The position numbers and the translations under genes were made by a program. Below, in pieces: positions 16,243 through 25,405 of a DNA stretch of 64,000 nucleotides. Source of the stretch: Streptomyces sp. WP-1. Its GTDB lineage: Bacteria; Actinomycetota; Actinomycetes; Streptomycetales; Streptomycetaceae. The DNA lies in NCBI RefSeq assembly GCF_030450125.1, contig NZ_CP123923.1:1488001-1552000 (forward strand), written 5' to 3'. Within the stretch, counting starts at the first letter, position 1. Every line of letters starts with the position of its first letter. The notes beneath the pieces are model-generated. The model was not told the DNA's origin. It was given only the letters and a program-made list of their open reading frames with translations, and did not search any database.

Positions 16243-17219
16243 ACGCCGCCGAGCTGGTCGCCGTCGCGCTGTCCCTGGTCTCGGCCGTGGCCTACGCGCT
16301 CGCCGCCGTCGCCCAGGAGCGCCTGGCCGCCCGCAACGCCGGAGCCGGGCTGCTGCGGCTGCTCGGCACGGGTGCCTGGTGGTCGGCGGTCGGCCTGAAC
16401 GCGGGGGCGGCGCTGCTGCATGTCGCGGCCCTCAAGTACGGCCCGCTGACCGTCGTACAGCCGCTCGGCGCGCTGACCCTGGTGGCGGCCGTGCCGCTGG
16501 GCGCGCGGGCGGCCGGGCGGCGGGTCAGCGCGGTGGAGTGGCGCGGTACGGCGCTCACCCTGCTCGGTCTCGGCGCGGTGCTGGTGACCGCGTCGGGCCC
16601 CGCGCCCTCCCGGGTGCTCAGCCTGCCGGCGGCGGTCGCGGTGGCCGGTACGACGGCCGCGCTGATCGGCGCCCTGTCCTGGCCCGGTGCCCGGCCGGGG
16701 CTGCGGCACGCGACCGCGTCCGGGTTCGCCTCGGGTGTCGCCTCCGCGCTGACCCAGACGGTGACCGTGGCCGCCACCGACCGCTCGGGCCCGGTGCTGA
16801 GCACCGAGGTGATCGTGGTCGCGGTGCTGGTCGCGGCGTTCGCCGTCGGCGGGCTGCTGCTGTCGCAGACCGCCTATCGCGGCGGCCTCGGCGCCCCGCT
16901 GGCGGTCGTCACCCTGGCCAACCCGGTGGCGGCCGCGCTGATCGGGCTCACCCTGCTCGGGCAGGGCCTCACCGGCGGCGCGGGCGGGGTGCTGCTGGCG
17001 CTCGCCGGGGCGGCGCTCGCCGCCCGGGGCGTGGTGCTGCTCACCCGGGTCACCAAGGGGACGAAGGAGACGGCGGACGGCGCGGAGCCGCACGACCATC
17101 CGGTGGCCGCGGTGCTCGCCCTGGGGCCGGGCACGGCGGCGGCCGAACCCGCTCTGCGGCCCCGGCTGCCGGAGCAGCCCGAGCGGCCCGAACGGCCGGG
17201 GCATCTCACGGCGCGCTGA
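16239..17219 (+). CDS. DMT/EamA-like integral membrane protein
   Basis: 326 aa with about ten hydrophobic helices, opening with NAAELVAVALSLVSAVAYALA and the typical YGPLTVVQPLGALTLVAAVPLG segment. The second half repeats the fold (PLAVVTLANPVAAALIGLTLLGQ). The tail is hydrophilic and rich in Glu/Pro/Arg. The GTG start overlaps the PAP2 stop. Substrate unknown; co-expression with a PAP2 enzyme may point to lipid or lipid-precursor movement. Confidence 0.8.
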   Translation: MNAAELVAVALSLVSAVAYALAAVAQERLAARNAGAGLLRLLGTGAWWSAVGLNAGAALLHVAALKYGPLTVVQPLGALTLVAAVPLGARAAGRRVSAVEWRGTALTLLGLGAVLVTASGPAPSRVLSLPAAVAVAGTTAALIGALSWPGARPGLRHATASGFASGVASALTQTVTVAATDRSGPVLSTEVIVVAVLVAAFAVGGLLLSQTAYRGGLGAPLAVVTLANPVAAALIGLTLLGQGLTGGAGGVLLALAGAALAARGVVLLTRVTKGTKETADGAEPHDHPVAAVLALGPGTAAAEPALRPRLPEQPERPERPGHLTAR

Positions 17220-17342
17220 CCGTGGTCCCCGCAGACGTCGGCGGCCGGTGCGCGCGTTCCCGCGTGCCCCGACCGCCGTTGCCGTGCTCGGTGTGCTGCC
17301 GTGCTGTCCGCTCTGTGGTGCGTGCCCCCGTACGGGAGGCGG

Positions 17343-18182
17343 TCAGTTCCAGCCCCGCGAGTCCTGCTTGAGCGCGGTGTCGACGGTCAGGGCCGTCGCG
17401 ACCACCAGGCTCAGCAGCGGCTCGGGCAGCTGGTAGTGGATCTGGAGGACGTAGTTGTCCGCCGAGGTGAACAGCGTCTTGGCGAGGCCTTCCCAGGTCT
17501 TGGTGATCCGGGCCACCTCGCTGTCCGTGTGGTCGACGATCGCGAAGTTCCACGCCCGCCAGTTCTCCGCCTTGATCGCGCCGACCTGCTGGCCGTTCAC
17601 GTTCATCGCGAAGTTGATCTTGCCGATCATGTTCTGCTGGACGATCTCGCCGACCGGCGAGCCGTCCGGCCGGGACACGATCACCCGGGACTTGAAGATC
17701 TTCGCGGGCCGGGTCAGCAGCAGCTGCGGCTGGCCGTAGGCGTCGCGGATCTCCAGCTTGTGGGTGAGGAACTGGTCCCAGCTGGAGACGAAGCGCAGGA
17801 TCTTGCGCAGCGCGCCCTGCCCGACCTCGGTGACCGAGCCGAGCTCGCGGCCGTGCTGATCCATGACCTTGTACTCGTTGGTCAGCTCGATCAGCTTGGC
17901 CTTCTGGTTCACCACCAGCACGGGCTCGGTGAACAGCGTGCCGCCGCCGGGGCCGCCGGCCACGACGCCCGCCTGCTGCTGCACCTGGCGCTGCACCCGG
18001 GCGTCGGGGGCCTGCTGCTGCGGGAACTGCTGCTGCGGCGCGGCCTGCTGGGCCCCCGCGGGCTGCTGGGCCTGGTTGTTCGTGTGCTCGGTCCACTGGC
18101 TGCCGTCCCAGTAACGGAGCGTCTGCGGCGCGCCGTGCGGGTCCGGGTACCAGCCTGCCGGAGTGTTTGATTGCGTGGTCAC
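17343..18182 (-). CDS. DUF2510 + phospholipid-scramblase-like (LURP-one) protein
   Basis: 279 aa. The N-terminal DUF2510 unit (PAGWYPDPHGAP, LRYWDGSQWTEH) is joined by a Gln-rich linker (about residues 35-75) to a tubby/scramblase-like beta barrel (LFTEPVLVVNQKAKLIEL, VSSWDQFLTHKLEIRD, GKINFAMNVNGQ). The final hydrophobic helix LLSLVVATALTVDTAL resembles the C-terminal helix of scramblases. GTG at 18182 begins TTQSNTPAG. The function of bacterial members is not established. Confidence 0.85.
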   Translation of the reverse strand: MTTQSNTPAGWYPDPHGAPQTLRYWDGSQWTEHTNNQAQQPAGAQQAAPQQQFPQQQAPDARVQRQVQQQAGVVAGGPGGGTLFTEPVLVVNQKAKLIELTNEYKVMDQHGRELGSVTEVGQGALRKILRFVSSWDQFLTHKLEIRDAYGQPQLLLTRPAKIFKSRVIVSRPDGSPVGEIVQQNMIGKINFAMNVNGQQVGAIKAENWRAWNFAIVDHTDSEVARITKTWEGLAKTLFTSADNYVLQIHYQLPEPLLSLVVATALTVDTALKQDSRGWN

Positions 18183-18248
18183 CGGGGCACACTACCCTGC
18201 TCTGACCAGTACCTGACCAGCCCGGCGGAAGCGGTGTTCATCGCCCGC

Positions 18249-20297
18249 TCACTCCGTCGCGAGCGCCGGGTCGCTCACACCGGGCCGCCCGTTCTCCACG
18301 TGCCCGGCGAAGCCGCGCAGGAAGGCCGGGTCGTCCGCCGAGGTCACGGTCAGGTCGTACCAGAGGCGGCTGCCCGTCAGGTCCACGGTGTGCCGGACGC
18401 TCGCGCCGGGGCGTACGGACACGGTGACCGGGGCGCCGCCGTAGCCGCTGGCTATCTTCAGCCGGGCCGTGCCGGATCCCTTGTTGGTGAGGGTGAGTTC
18501 GACGTGGTCGCCGGTGTGCCGGGCCCTCGCCTCGGGGCCCGCCGCCTTGTTGCGGCCCTTGAAGACGCGCAGGAAGCCGTTGGGTCCGTGCACGGCGAGG
18601 TCGTAGGAGCCGCCCGAGTACACCGAGTTCCAGGTGTCGGACAGGGACTTGCCCGCCTCGGTGGTGTAGGTCCAGGGGCCGTCGGTGCGGTTGCCCGAGG
18701 TGACGAGGAAGACCGCGCCCGCCGTCGCGCCGGAGGCGAAGCTGAGGGTGAACGTGCCGGCCGAGGTGTCCGCCGAACCGTCCACGAGCGGCGCGTACTT
18801 CAGCGGGCGGGTGGGCCGGCTGCCGCGCTCCTGCCGGGGCAGCGAGGGGTTCGCCGGCGGCTTGGGCACGTAGTCGGGGTGCCGGTCGTGGTCCGGCGGC
18901 TCGTAGCCGGCCGTCGAGGGCAGCGAGACGGGCCTGGTGTCCTTGCGGGAGAAGTCGAAGGCGCTGGTGAGGTCGCCGCACACGGCCCGCCGCCAGGGCG
19001 AGATGTTCGGCTCGCGCACCCCGAAGCGCTGCTCGATGAAGCGGATGATCGAGGTGTGGTCGAAGGTCTCGGAGCAGACGTAGCCGCCCTTGCTCCAGGG
19101 CGAGACGACCAGCATCGGCACCCGCTGGCCGAGACCGTACGGTCCCGCCGTGTATCCGGCGCCGCCCGGGTACAGGTCGGCCGAGGCGTCGACCGTGGAC
19201 TTGCCCTGGGCCCCGGAGGCGGCCGGGAAGGGCGGCACGACGTGGTCGAAGAAGCCGTCGTTCTCGTCGTACGTCAGGAACAGGGCCGTCTTCGCCCACA
19301 CCTCGGGGTTGGAGGTGAGCGCGTCCAGGACCTGGGAGACGTACCAGGCGCCGTAGTTGGCGGGCCAGTTGGGGTGCTCGGTGAACGCCTCGGGGGCGGC
19401 GATCCAGGAGACCTGCGGCAGCGTCCCGGCCTTGACGTCGGCCTTCAGCCGGTCGAAGAAGCCCTCGCCCGCCTTCGCGTTCGTGCCGGTGCGGGCCTTG
19501 TCGTACAGCGGGTCGCCGGGCTTCGCGTCGCGGTACCGGTTGAAGTAGAGCAGCGAGTTGTCGCCGTAGTTGCCCCGGTAGGCGTCGCCGATCCAGCCCC
19601 AGCCGCCGTTCGCGTCCAGGCCGTCGCCGATGTCCTGGTAGATCTTCCAGGAGACGCCCGCCTGCTCCAGGCGCTCGGGGTACGTCGTCCAGCCGTATCC
19701 CTTCTCGTCGTTGCCGAGGACCGGGCCGCCGCCCTTGCCGTCGTTGCCGACGTAACCCGACCACATGTAGTAGCGGTTGGGGTCGGTGGAGCCGATGAAC
19801 GAGCAGTGGTAGGCGTCGCAGATGGTGAAGGCGTCCGCGAGGGCGTAGTGGAAGGGGATGTCCCGGCGGGTGAGGTACGCCATCGTGGTGGCGGACTTGG
19901 CGGGTACCCACTTGTCGTACTTGCCGCCGTTGAACGCGGTGTGCCCGTCGTTCCAGCCGTGCGGCAGGTCCTGGATGAAGGCGAGGCCGAGGTCGTCGGC
20001 GTCCGGGTGGAAGGGCAGGATGTCCCGGGTGCCGTCCGACTGCTGCCAGACGGAGCGGCCGTTCTGGCTGACCGCGCGCGGGTCACCGAAGCCCCGGACG
20101 CCCCTGAGCGAGCCGAAGTAGTGGTCGAAAGAACGGTTCTCCTGCATCAGGACGACGATGTGCTCGACGTCCTCGACCGATCCGGTGCGATGGTTCGCGG
20201 GCAGTGCGGCGGCGCGCTGGATGCTGCTCGACAGCGCCGTGAACGCCGTCGTGGCGCCCGCGATCTGGAGGAAGCGCCGGCGGTTGACTTCGGTCAT
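18249..20297 (-). CDS. Tat-exported phosphocholine-type phospholipase C
   Basis: A 682-aa phosphoesterase-family enzyme. The signal is Tat-type (VNRRRFLQIAGATTAF). The catalytic domain opens EHIVVLMQENRSFDHYFG and includes FTICDAYHCS, YDENDGFFDHV, SPWSKGGYVCSE and FDHTSIIRFIEQRFGV, the active-site blocks of acid-phosphatase-like phospholipases C. Two C-terminal beta domains (from PLVDGSADTSAGTF) follow. It would be secreted and cleave glycerophospholipids. ATG 20297 has GAGAGGA upstream; the open frame beyond is non-coding. Confidence 0.93.
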   Translation of the reverse strand: MTEVNRRRFLQIAGATTAFTALSSSIQRAAALPANHRTGSVEDVEHIVVLMQENRSFDHYFGSLRGVRGFGDPRAVSQNGRSVWQQSDGTRDILPFHPDADDLGLAFIQDLPHGWNDGHTAFNGGKYDKWVPAKSATTMAYLTRRDIPFHYALADAFTICDAYHCSFIGSTDPNRYYMWSGYVGNDGKGGGPVLGNDEKGYGWTTYPERLEQAGVSWKIYQDIGDGLDANGGWGWIGDAYRGNYGDNSLLYFNRYRDAKPGDPLYDKARTGTNAKAGEGFFDRLKADVKAGTLPQVSWIAAPEAFTEHPNWPANYGAWYVSQVLDALTSNPEVWAKTALFLTYDENDGFFDHVVPPFPAASGAQGKSTVDASADLYPGGAGYTAGPYGLGQRVPMLVVSPWSKGGYVCSETFDHTSIIRFIEQRFGVREPNISPWRRAVCGDLTSAFDFSRKDTRPVSLPSTAGYEPPDHDRHPDYVPKPPANPSLPRQERGSRPTRPLKYAPLVDGSADTSAGTFTLSFASGATAGAVFLVTSGNRTDGPWTYTTEAGKSLSDTWNSVYSGGSYDLAVHGPNGFLRVFKGRNKAAGPEARARHTGDHVELTLTNKGSGTARLKIASGYGGAPVTVSVRPGASVRHTVDLTGSRLWYDLTVTSADDPAFLRGFAGHVENGRPGVSDPALATE

Positions 20298-20416
20298 GGG
20301 GGGTGGGTCCTCTCGTCCTGACGTCCGTGCTGTGCCGGGCCGAGTGTTCCAAGCGCGGCGAACGTCAGGGAAGGGTGAGGTGACACCGATGTGAAAAGTG
20401 CGGCTCGTGGACGGCG

Positions 20417-21088
20417 TCAGCCCTCCGGCGGCGGGACCACCGTCAGATGCGCCGGCGTGGCACGCTGTCTGCGCGGACGGCGGACCGGCGCGGCGGGCCC
20501 CCGGGAGTCGCGCGGGACCAGCGTCAGGCGCCGGCAGCCCAGTTCGCGCAGGGCCTGCGGCGTCTCGTCCACGATCCGGCACTCGGTGGGGCCCCGGCGC
20601 GGATCGGGGTGCAGCAGCAGCCGTACGGCACCGTCGAGCCGGGTGCCGCGCTCGCCGACGGCCCGGATCCAGTGCGGCAGGCCCTGCCGGTAGGCGGCGT
20701 CCATGAGCGGGTCCTGCATGATGTCCCGGCGGATGGCCTGGAGTTCGGGATCGTGCCCGTAGGCGTCCATGGCGCCCTTGAACTGGGCCAGCATCGGCAG
20801 GCACCAGCCCGCCTCGTGGTCGCCGAGGACGAGCCCGGCGTCCGGGTGGAACAGCACGAACCGCAGGAAGTTGTCCCCGGGCATGGCCGTGGGGTGCGGG
20901 CGCGCCCCGCCGAAGAGCGTGGCGTAGGCGTCATTGGCCAGCACCACGTCCCAGCGGTGGTCCACCACCAGGGACGGGAAGGGCACGGCGTCCAGCAGCA
21001 CGCCGTAGTCCTGTAGGTACGACTGGGTCTCGGAGGTCTCGGGGACGGGCCGCGGCGCCGGCCACTGCCCTCCTGCCTGATGTGCCAT
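20417..21088 (-). CDS. Stand-alone MmyB-like ligand-binding domain protein
   Basis: 223 aa matching the C-terminal sensor half of MmyB-type XRE regulators: VLLDAVPFPSLVVDHRWDVVLAN, PGDNFLRFVLFHPDAG, and the ending with ALRELGCRRLTLVP. In typical family members this PAS-like domain follows an N-terminal HTH. Here there is none: the gene starts at 21088 with a short Pro-rich lead. A divergent XRE-type gene lies 261 bases away with palindromes in between. The two may work together. The last 30 residues are basic and Pro-rich. Confidence 0.82.
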   Translation of the reverse strand: MAHQAGGQWPAPRPVPETSETQSYLQDYGVLLDAVPFPSLVVDHRWDVVLANDAYATLFGGARPHPTAMPGDNFLRFVLFHPDAGLVLGDHEAGWCLPMLAQFKGAMDAYGHDPELQAIRRDIMQDPLMDAAYRQGLPHWIRAVGERGTRLDGAVRLLLHPDPRRGPTECRIVDETPQALRELGCRRLTLVPRDSRGPAAPVRRPRRQRATPAHLTVVPPPEG

Positions 21089-21168
21089 CGGGAGGTCACC
21101 CCTCTTGCCTCTGCGGCCTTCACGCGGCGATGCGATCCTGCTTCCCCACGAGGAGTGATGTCAACTAT

Positions 21169-21218
21169 CGTGGCATTCCACGCCGGTTGACGGCTGAAAT
21201 TCGCCACAGTTGTGGCGA
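21169..21218. promoter_or_regulatory. Paired palindromes between MmyB-domain and XRE genes
   Basis: TCGCCACA-GT-TGTGGCGA is a perfect 18-bp palindrome at 21201-21218. A second, CGTGG-CATT-CCACG, lies at 21169-21182. Both sit in the divergent intergenic region, placed for control of either gene. Confidence 0.7.
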
Positions 21219-21349
21219 CACCTGGATGTGGGTTCACGGCACGGGCTAATCTCCGGGAAGTTCACGGCGACCGCCGGTCCTGGTACCGGGCATGCGGGAT
21301 GCACGGACGCACCTGTTGCCCTTGCTCAAGAGACGTAGGAGTTCTGTCG

Positions 21350-22006
21350 GTGACGGATGGCTACGAGGATCCGGGCGCCGCGGCGACCGCCCAGCTGCCG
21401 GCCGTCGTCGCCCGCGTCACCGCGCTCGCCGAGCGCCTCGGGGTGACCCAGGCCGAGGTCTTCGACGTCGCGCGGCTCTCGGTCGCCTGCGGGGTGCCCG
21501 AGCCGGTGGTCAAGGCGCTGCTCAGCGGGCGTCCGGCGGGCGAACCCGATGTGCAGGCGCGGTTCCTGCAGCGCCTCGGGCTGCTGCGGCGCACCCGGCT
21601 GAAGCCGAACGGCCGCAAGTACACCCAGCAGGAGATCGCCGACGGCGCGGGCATGTCCCGGCAGCAGGCGGGTGCCCTGATCAACGGCGACCGGCGGCCC
21701 ACCATGGAGCACTGCGACGCGTTGCAGCGCTTCTTCCGGGTGCACGCCGGGTTTCTGACGGCGGAGGACCCGGAGGCGCTCGCGGGCGCGCTCCAGCGCA
21801 CCGAGCAGGAGCTGCTCCAGAAGCTGGCCGACCGGGAGCGGGCCGCGGCCGGGCCCGCCGAGGATCCGCTGGAGCGGCTGCTCCAGGACCACGGGGTGCG
21901 CGGCATCGCCTGGCGGGCCGCGCAGTTGCCGACCGACCAGCACCGGGACAAGGTCGCGGAATGGCTGGACATGCTCCTGGAGAGCGTGAAGCGGCCCGAG
22001 GCCTGA
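21350..22006 (+). CDS. XRE-type helix-turn-helix regulator
   Basis: 218 aa. The central HTH reads KYTQQEIADGAGMSRQQAGALINGDRRP (shown here as QEIADGAGMSRQQAGALING), preceded by a helical N-terminal segment (VTALAERLGVTQAEVFDVARL) and a C-terminal helical tail containing LERLLQDHGVRGIAWRAAQL. GTG 21350 is chosen for AGGAG eight bases upstream. It has no sensor domain, complementing the divergent MmyB-domain protein that has no HTH. Targets unknown. Confidence 0.8.
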   Translation: MTDGYEDPGAAATAQLPAVVARVTALAERLGVTQAEVFDVARLSVACGVPEPVVKALLSGRPAGEPDVQARFLQRLGLLRRTRLKPNGRKYTQQEIADGAGMSRQQAGALINGDRRPTMEHCDALQRFFRVHAGFLTAEDPEALAGALQRTEQELLQKLADRERAAAGPAEDPLERLLQDHGVRGIAWRAAQLPTDQHRDKVAEWLDMLLESVKRPEA

Positions 22007-22125
22007 CGGCGCCGGGACGCGGCGCCGAGGGGCGGTTTCGCCCGATTGTCAGTGGTGGGCGGCAAGCTGGTGTGCGTGCGCCGCAGCGCGCGTGACCGTG
22101 ACGCCTACCCGGGGAGAGCCGACCG

Positions 22126-22356
22126 ATGCCCACCGCCGTACTGACCGACCATGAGCGCACCGCCGTCCAGGCCTACTTGCGGCTGCTGCACACGGTGCGC
22201 GCCGCCTTCGACGGTCCACCGGTCGGGGCGCCGCCCGCCCTGGTGCCGCCGTCCGTGCTCGCCGAGGCGGAGACGGCCCTGGCACGGGCGGGCCTCACGG
22301 GCAACGAGGAGGAGTTCTTCCGGATGCTGGGCGAGTGGTGCCCGTCGGCCCGCTGA
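22126..22356 (+). CDS. Small conserved-looking protein of unknown function
   Basis: 76 aa, acidic/helical, with VQAYLRLLHTVRAAFDG and LTGNEEEFFRMLGEWCP. ATG 22126 follows GGGGAGAG with proper spacing, and codon use matches real neighbours. I do not recognise a family. It sits between the XRE gene and a terminator hairpin. Confidence 0.65.
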   Translation: MPTAVLTDHERTAVQAYLRLLHTVRAAFDGPPVGAPPALVPPSVLAEAETALARAGLTGNEEEFFRMLGEWCPSAR

Positions 22357-22408
22357 GCGGGCGCCGGGCCGGTCCGGGGGATGCGGGACCGTCGCAGCGG
22401 TGCCTGTC

Positions 22409-22437
22409 GGGCGCCCGGGCTCGTCGGCCGGGCGCCC
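22409..22437. terminator. Hairpin terminator between convergent genes
   Basis: GGGCGCCCGGGC pairs with the near-perfect complement ending GGGCGCCC across a short loop. It lies between the 76-aa gene and the 3' end of the phosphopantetheinyl transferase gene. Confidence 0.6.
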
Positions 22438-22444
22438 GGGCCCG

Positions 22445-23128
22445 TCAGGCGGGGTGCGGGATGACGACCGCGGTGGTCACCAGGGCGTCCCGGGCGGCCC
22501 AGTGGCCGTCGAAGACCTGGAGGCGGCGGCCGCCGACGAGGGGGCCGGGGACCAGGAGTTCGGCGTGCAGGGTGCCGTGCGGGGCGCCGTCGGGGGACGG
22601 GCACAGGGTGATGTCGGCCTCGGAGAAGTCCAGCCACTTGCGGGTGAGCGGGAACCACGCCTTGTACACCGACTCCTTGGCGCTGAACAGGATCCGGTCC
22701 CAGTGCACGGCGGGCCGCTGCCCGGCGAGCCGCTCCAGGCGCGCCGTCTCGGCGGGCAGGAAGACGGAGGCGCCGACGCCGTCGGGCAGCGGGCCGTGCG
22801 GTTCGGCGTCGATGCCCAGCGAGGCGAGGTCGGCGGCGCGGACCAGCGCGGCGGCGCAGTAGCCGTCGCAGTGGGTCATGCTGCCGACGATGCCCGCCGG
22901 CCACTGCGGGGCGCCCCGCTCACCGCTGACCACGGGACCGGGCGGGATGCCGAGCTTCTCCATGGCGCGCCGGGCGCAGCCGCGCACGGCGGCGAACTCG
23001 CGGCGCCGCTTGGTCACCGCGCGGGCGACGAGCGCCTCCTCCTCCGGGTGCAGGGGGGTGTCCCACAGCGGGTCGTCACGCTGGGCCTCCACGGCCACGA
23101 CCGACTCCGGGAGCAGTTCCTCGATCAC
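22445..23128 (-). CDS. 4'-phosphopantetheinyl transferase (EntD/Sfp-type)
   Basis: 227 aa. It transfers the phosphopantetheine arm of CoA to carrier proteins of polyketide, peptide or fatty-acid synthases. The magnesium-binding motif is LGIDAEP and the second motif FSAKESVYKAWFP, with MTHCDGYCAAAL and RGCARRAMEKLG in the N-terminal half, as in EntD-like enzymes. GTG 23128 has a strong GGAGGAGG site. It overlaps the upstream metallophosphoesterase by 53 bases, so the pair is co-translated. No carrier-protein gene is nearby, suggesting a genome-wide activator. By remembered synteny it corresponds to SCO6673. Confidence 0.94.
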   Translation of the reverse strand: MIEELLPESVVAVEAQRDDPLWDTPLHPEEEALVARAVTKRRREFAAVRGCARRAMEKLGIPPGPVVSGERGAPQWPAGIVGSMTHCDGYCAAALVRAADLASLGIDAEPHGPLPDGVGASVFLPAETARLERLAGQRPAVHWDRILFSAKESVYKAWFPLTRKWLDFSEADITLCPSPDGAPHGTLHAELLVPGPLVGGRRLQVFDGHWAARDALVTTAVVIPHPA

Positions 23129-23984
23129 CGGCTTCCACCTCCTCCATCGGCAGGATGCGGCGCGCCGTGCCCGGCGCCTGCGAACGCTTGCGCCACTCGC
23201 GGGGGTAGCCCACCGAGACCTCGGTGAAGCGGACCCCGTCGTGCCAGGTGGTGCGGGGGATGTGCAGATGGCCGTAGACCATGGTGGCGACGCGGAACCG
23301 GCGGTGCCAGTCGGCGGTCAGCCCGGTGCCGCACCACATGGCGAACTCGGGGTGCCACAGCACCTCGGTGGGGTGCCGGTGCAGCGGGTAGTGGTTGGCC
23401 AGCACGGTCGGCAGGTCCGCGGGCAGCGCCGCGAGCCGCTCCTCGGTCCACGCCACCCGGTCGCGGCACCATGCCTCGCGGCTCGGGTACGGGTCGGGGT
23501 GCAGCAGGTACTCGTCGTTGCAGACGATGCCGGTGCTCTCGGCGTAGGCGAGGCCCTCGGCCTTGGTGGTGCAGCCGGCGGGCAGGAAGCTGTAGTCGTA
23601 GCCGAGGAACAGCGGGGCGACGGCGACCGGTCCGCCGGGCCCCTGCCACACCGGGTAGGGGTCCTCGGGGGTGAGGACGCCGAGTTCGCGGCAGACCTCG
23701 ACCAGGTGCTCGTAGCGGGCGACACCGCGCAGCTGCACGGGGTCCTTCGGATGGGTCCACAGGTCGTGGTTGCCGGGTGTCCACAGGACCTTGCGGAAGC
23801 GGGCCGCGAGGGTGGCGAGGGTCCAGCGGATGTCCTCCACCGTCTCCGCGATGTCGCCCGCGACGATCAGCCAGTCCTCGTCGCCCGTCGGGTACAGCTG
23901 CTCCACGAGCGCCCGGTTCTCCGGGTAGGAGATGTGCAGATCGCTGATGGCCAGCAACTGGCCGGGACCGGCCGTCGGCTCCAC
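23076..23984 (-). CDS. Calcineurin-like metallophosphoesterase
   Basis: 302 aa. All dimetal motifs are present: AISDLHIS (D-x-H), IVAGDIAET (GD), TPGNHDLW (GNHD), LANHYPLH (single His) and YGHLHIP (GH-x-H). Residues 130-200 form a cap-like insertion. The GTG start at 23984 has AGAAGGGGG upstream. Its 3' end overlaps the PPTase start by 53 bases. Substrate unknown; coupling with PPTase hints at CoA/phosphopantetheine metabolism, but that is inference only. Confidence 0.9.
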   Translation of the reverse strand: MEPTAGPGQLLAISDLHISYPENRALVEQLYPTGDEDWLIVAGDIAETVEDIRWTLATLAARFRKVLWTPGNHDLWTHPKDPVQLRGVARYEHLVEVCRELGVLTPEDPYPVWQGPGGPVAVAPLFLGYDYSFLPAGCTTKAEGLAYAESTGIVCNDEYLLHPDPYPSREAWCRDRVAWTEERLAALPADLPTVLANHYPLHRHPTEVLWHPEFAMWCGTGLTADWHRRFRVATMVYGHLHIPRTTWHDGVRFTEVSVGYPREWRKRSQAPGTARRILPMEEVEAGDRGTAPGVGRGRGGPA

Positions 23985-24067
23985 CCCGTTTCCCCCTTCT
24001 GATCAGCGGATCGTCTGGTCCACAAGAACATAATTGCGTGCGGCGTTCAAGTGCCTGCCCGGCCGGT

Positions 24068-25405
24068 CTACTTGAGGTAGGCCAGACCCGGATGGACCGC
24101 GAGGTAGCCGTCCGTCAGCCGGCGCGCCACGTTCACCGAGTCGACCAGGGGGTGCAGGGCGAACGCCTTGAGCGCGCCGGCCCGGGAGCCGGACTCGGCG
24201 GCGGCGAGGACCTCGCGTTCCACCGCCTTGACCGAGGAGACCAGGCCCGTGGCGTGGTCGGGCAGCGGGGCGGTGGCCAGGGGGTGGGCGCCGTTGGCGT
24301 CCACCAGGCAGGGGACCTCGATCACCGCGTCGGCGTCCAGGTTCGGCAGGGTGCCCTGGTTGCGGACGTTGAGGATGAGGGTCGTACGGGCGTCGCGGGC
24401 GATGGCGCGCATCAGGGCGAGGGCCACCTTCTCGTAGCCGCCGGACAGGTCCTCCTCCTCGCGTTCCCCGGCGCCCGCGGTCTGCCGGTTCTCCGCCATG
24501 TACGTCGCCTCGCGCTCGGCGCGGGTGCGGTCCCAGGCGCCGAGCGCGGAGACGTCCGGGTGCCCGGCCTCGGCGTAGAAGCGGGCCTGCTGGTCGCGCA
24601 GGAAGGCGCCGCGGGTCGCCTCGGCCTCCTGGTAGGCGCGGACGGTCTCGCGGTTGAAGTAGTAGTAGTGCAGGTACTCGTTGGGGATCGCGCCGAGCGA
24701 GCCGAGCCAGTCGGGGCCGAAGAGCCGGCCCTCCTCGAAGGAGCCGAGCAGCGCGGGATCGGCGAGCAGCCTGGGGAGTTCGTCGCGTCCGGCGACGCGC
24801 AGACCGCGCACCCAGCCGAGGTGGTTGAGGCCGACGTAGTCCACGAAGGCGTCCTCCGGGTCGGCGCCGAGGACGCGGGCGACGCGCCGTCCGAGACCGA
24901 CCGGGGAGTCGCAGATGCCGATGACGCGGTCGCCGAGGTGCCGGGACATCGCCTCGGTGACCAGGCCGGCCGGGTTGGTGAAGTTGATCACCCAGGCGTC
25001 GGGGGCGAGCCGGGCCACCCGGCGGGCGATGTCGGTGGCGACGGGCACGGTGCGCAGCCCGTAGGCGATGCCGCCCGCGCCGACCGTCTCCTGCCCGAGC
25101 ACCCCCTCGGCCAGCGCGACCCGCTCGTCGTCCGCGCGGCCCTGAAGGCCCCCGACGCGGATCGCGGAGAAGACGAAGTCGGCGCCGCGCAGGGCCTCGT
25201 CGAGGTCCGCGGTGGTGGTCACCCGGGGCGCGTCGGGGCTCTGGGCGGCCTGCTCGGCGAGGACCCGGGAGACCGCGTGCAGCCGTCCGGCGTCCAGGTC
25301 GTGCAGGACCACCTCGGTGACCCGGCCCTCGGCGCGGTCGGCCAGCAGCGCGCCGTACACGAGCGGCACGCGGAAGCCGCCACCGCCCAGAATCGTCAGC
25401 CTCAC
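24068..25405 (-). CDS. GH4 6-phospho-beta-glucosidase-type glycosidase
   Basis: 445 aa. GH4 enzymes use NAD and a divalent metal to cleave 6-phosphoglycosides by redox elimination. The NAD site is LTILGGGGFRVPL; further blocks are INFTNPAGLVTEA, GICDSPVGLGRR (metal Cys), VGLNHLGWV (metal His) and IPNEYLHYYYF. GTG 25405 is the family start with AAAGGTG upstream. A PTS or import system is not adjacent, so the source of phosphorylated substrate is unclear. Confidence 0.92.
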   Translation of the reverse strand: MRLTILGGGGFRVPLVYGALLADRAEGRVTEVVLHDLDAGRLHAVSRVLAEQAAQSPDAPRVTTTADLDEALRGADFVFSAIRVGGLQGRADDERVALAEGVLGQETVGAGGIAYGLRTVPVATDIARRVARLAPDAWVINFTNPAGLVTEAMSRHLGDRVIGICDSPVGLGRRVARVLGADPEDAFVDYVGLNHLGWVRGLRVAGRDELPRLLADPALLGSFEEGRLFGPDWLGSLGAIPNEYLHYYYFNRETVRAYQEAEATRGAFLRDQQARFYAEAGHPDVSALGAWDRTRAEREATYMAENRQTAGAGEREEEDLSGGYEKVALALMRAIARDARTTLILNVRNQGTLPNLDADAVIEVPCLVDANGAHPLATAPLPDHATGLVSSVKAVEREVLAAAESGSRAGALKAFALHPLVDSVNVARRLTDGYLAVHPGLAYLK

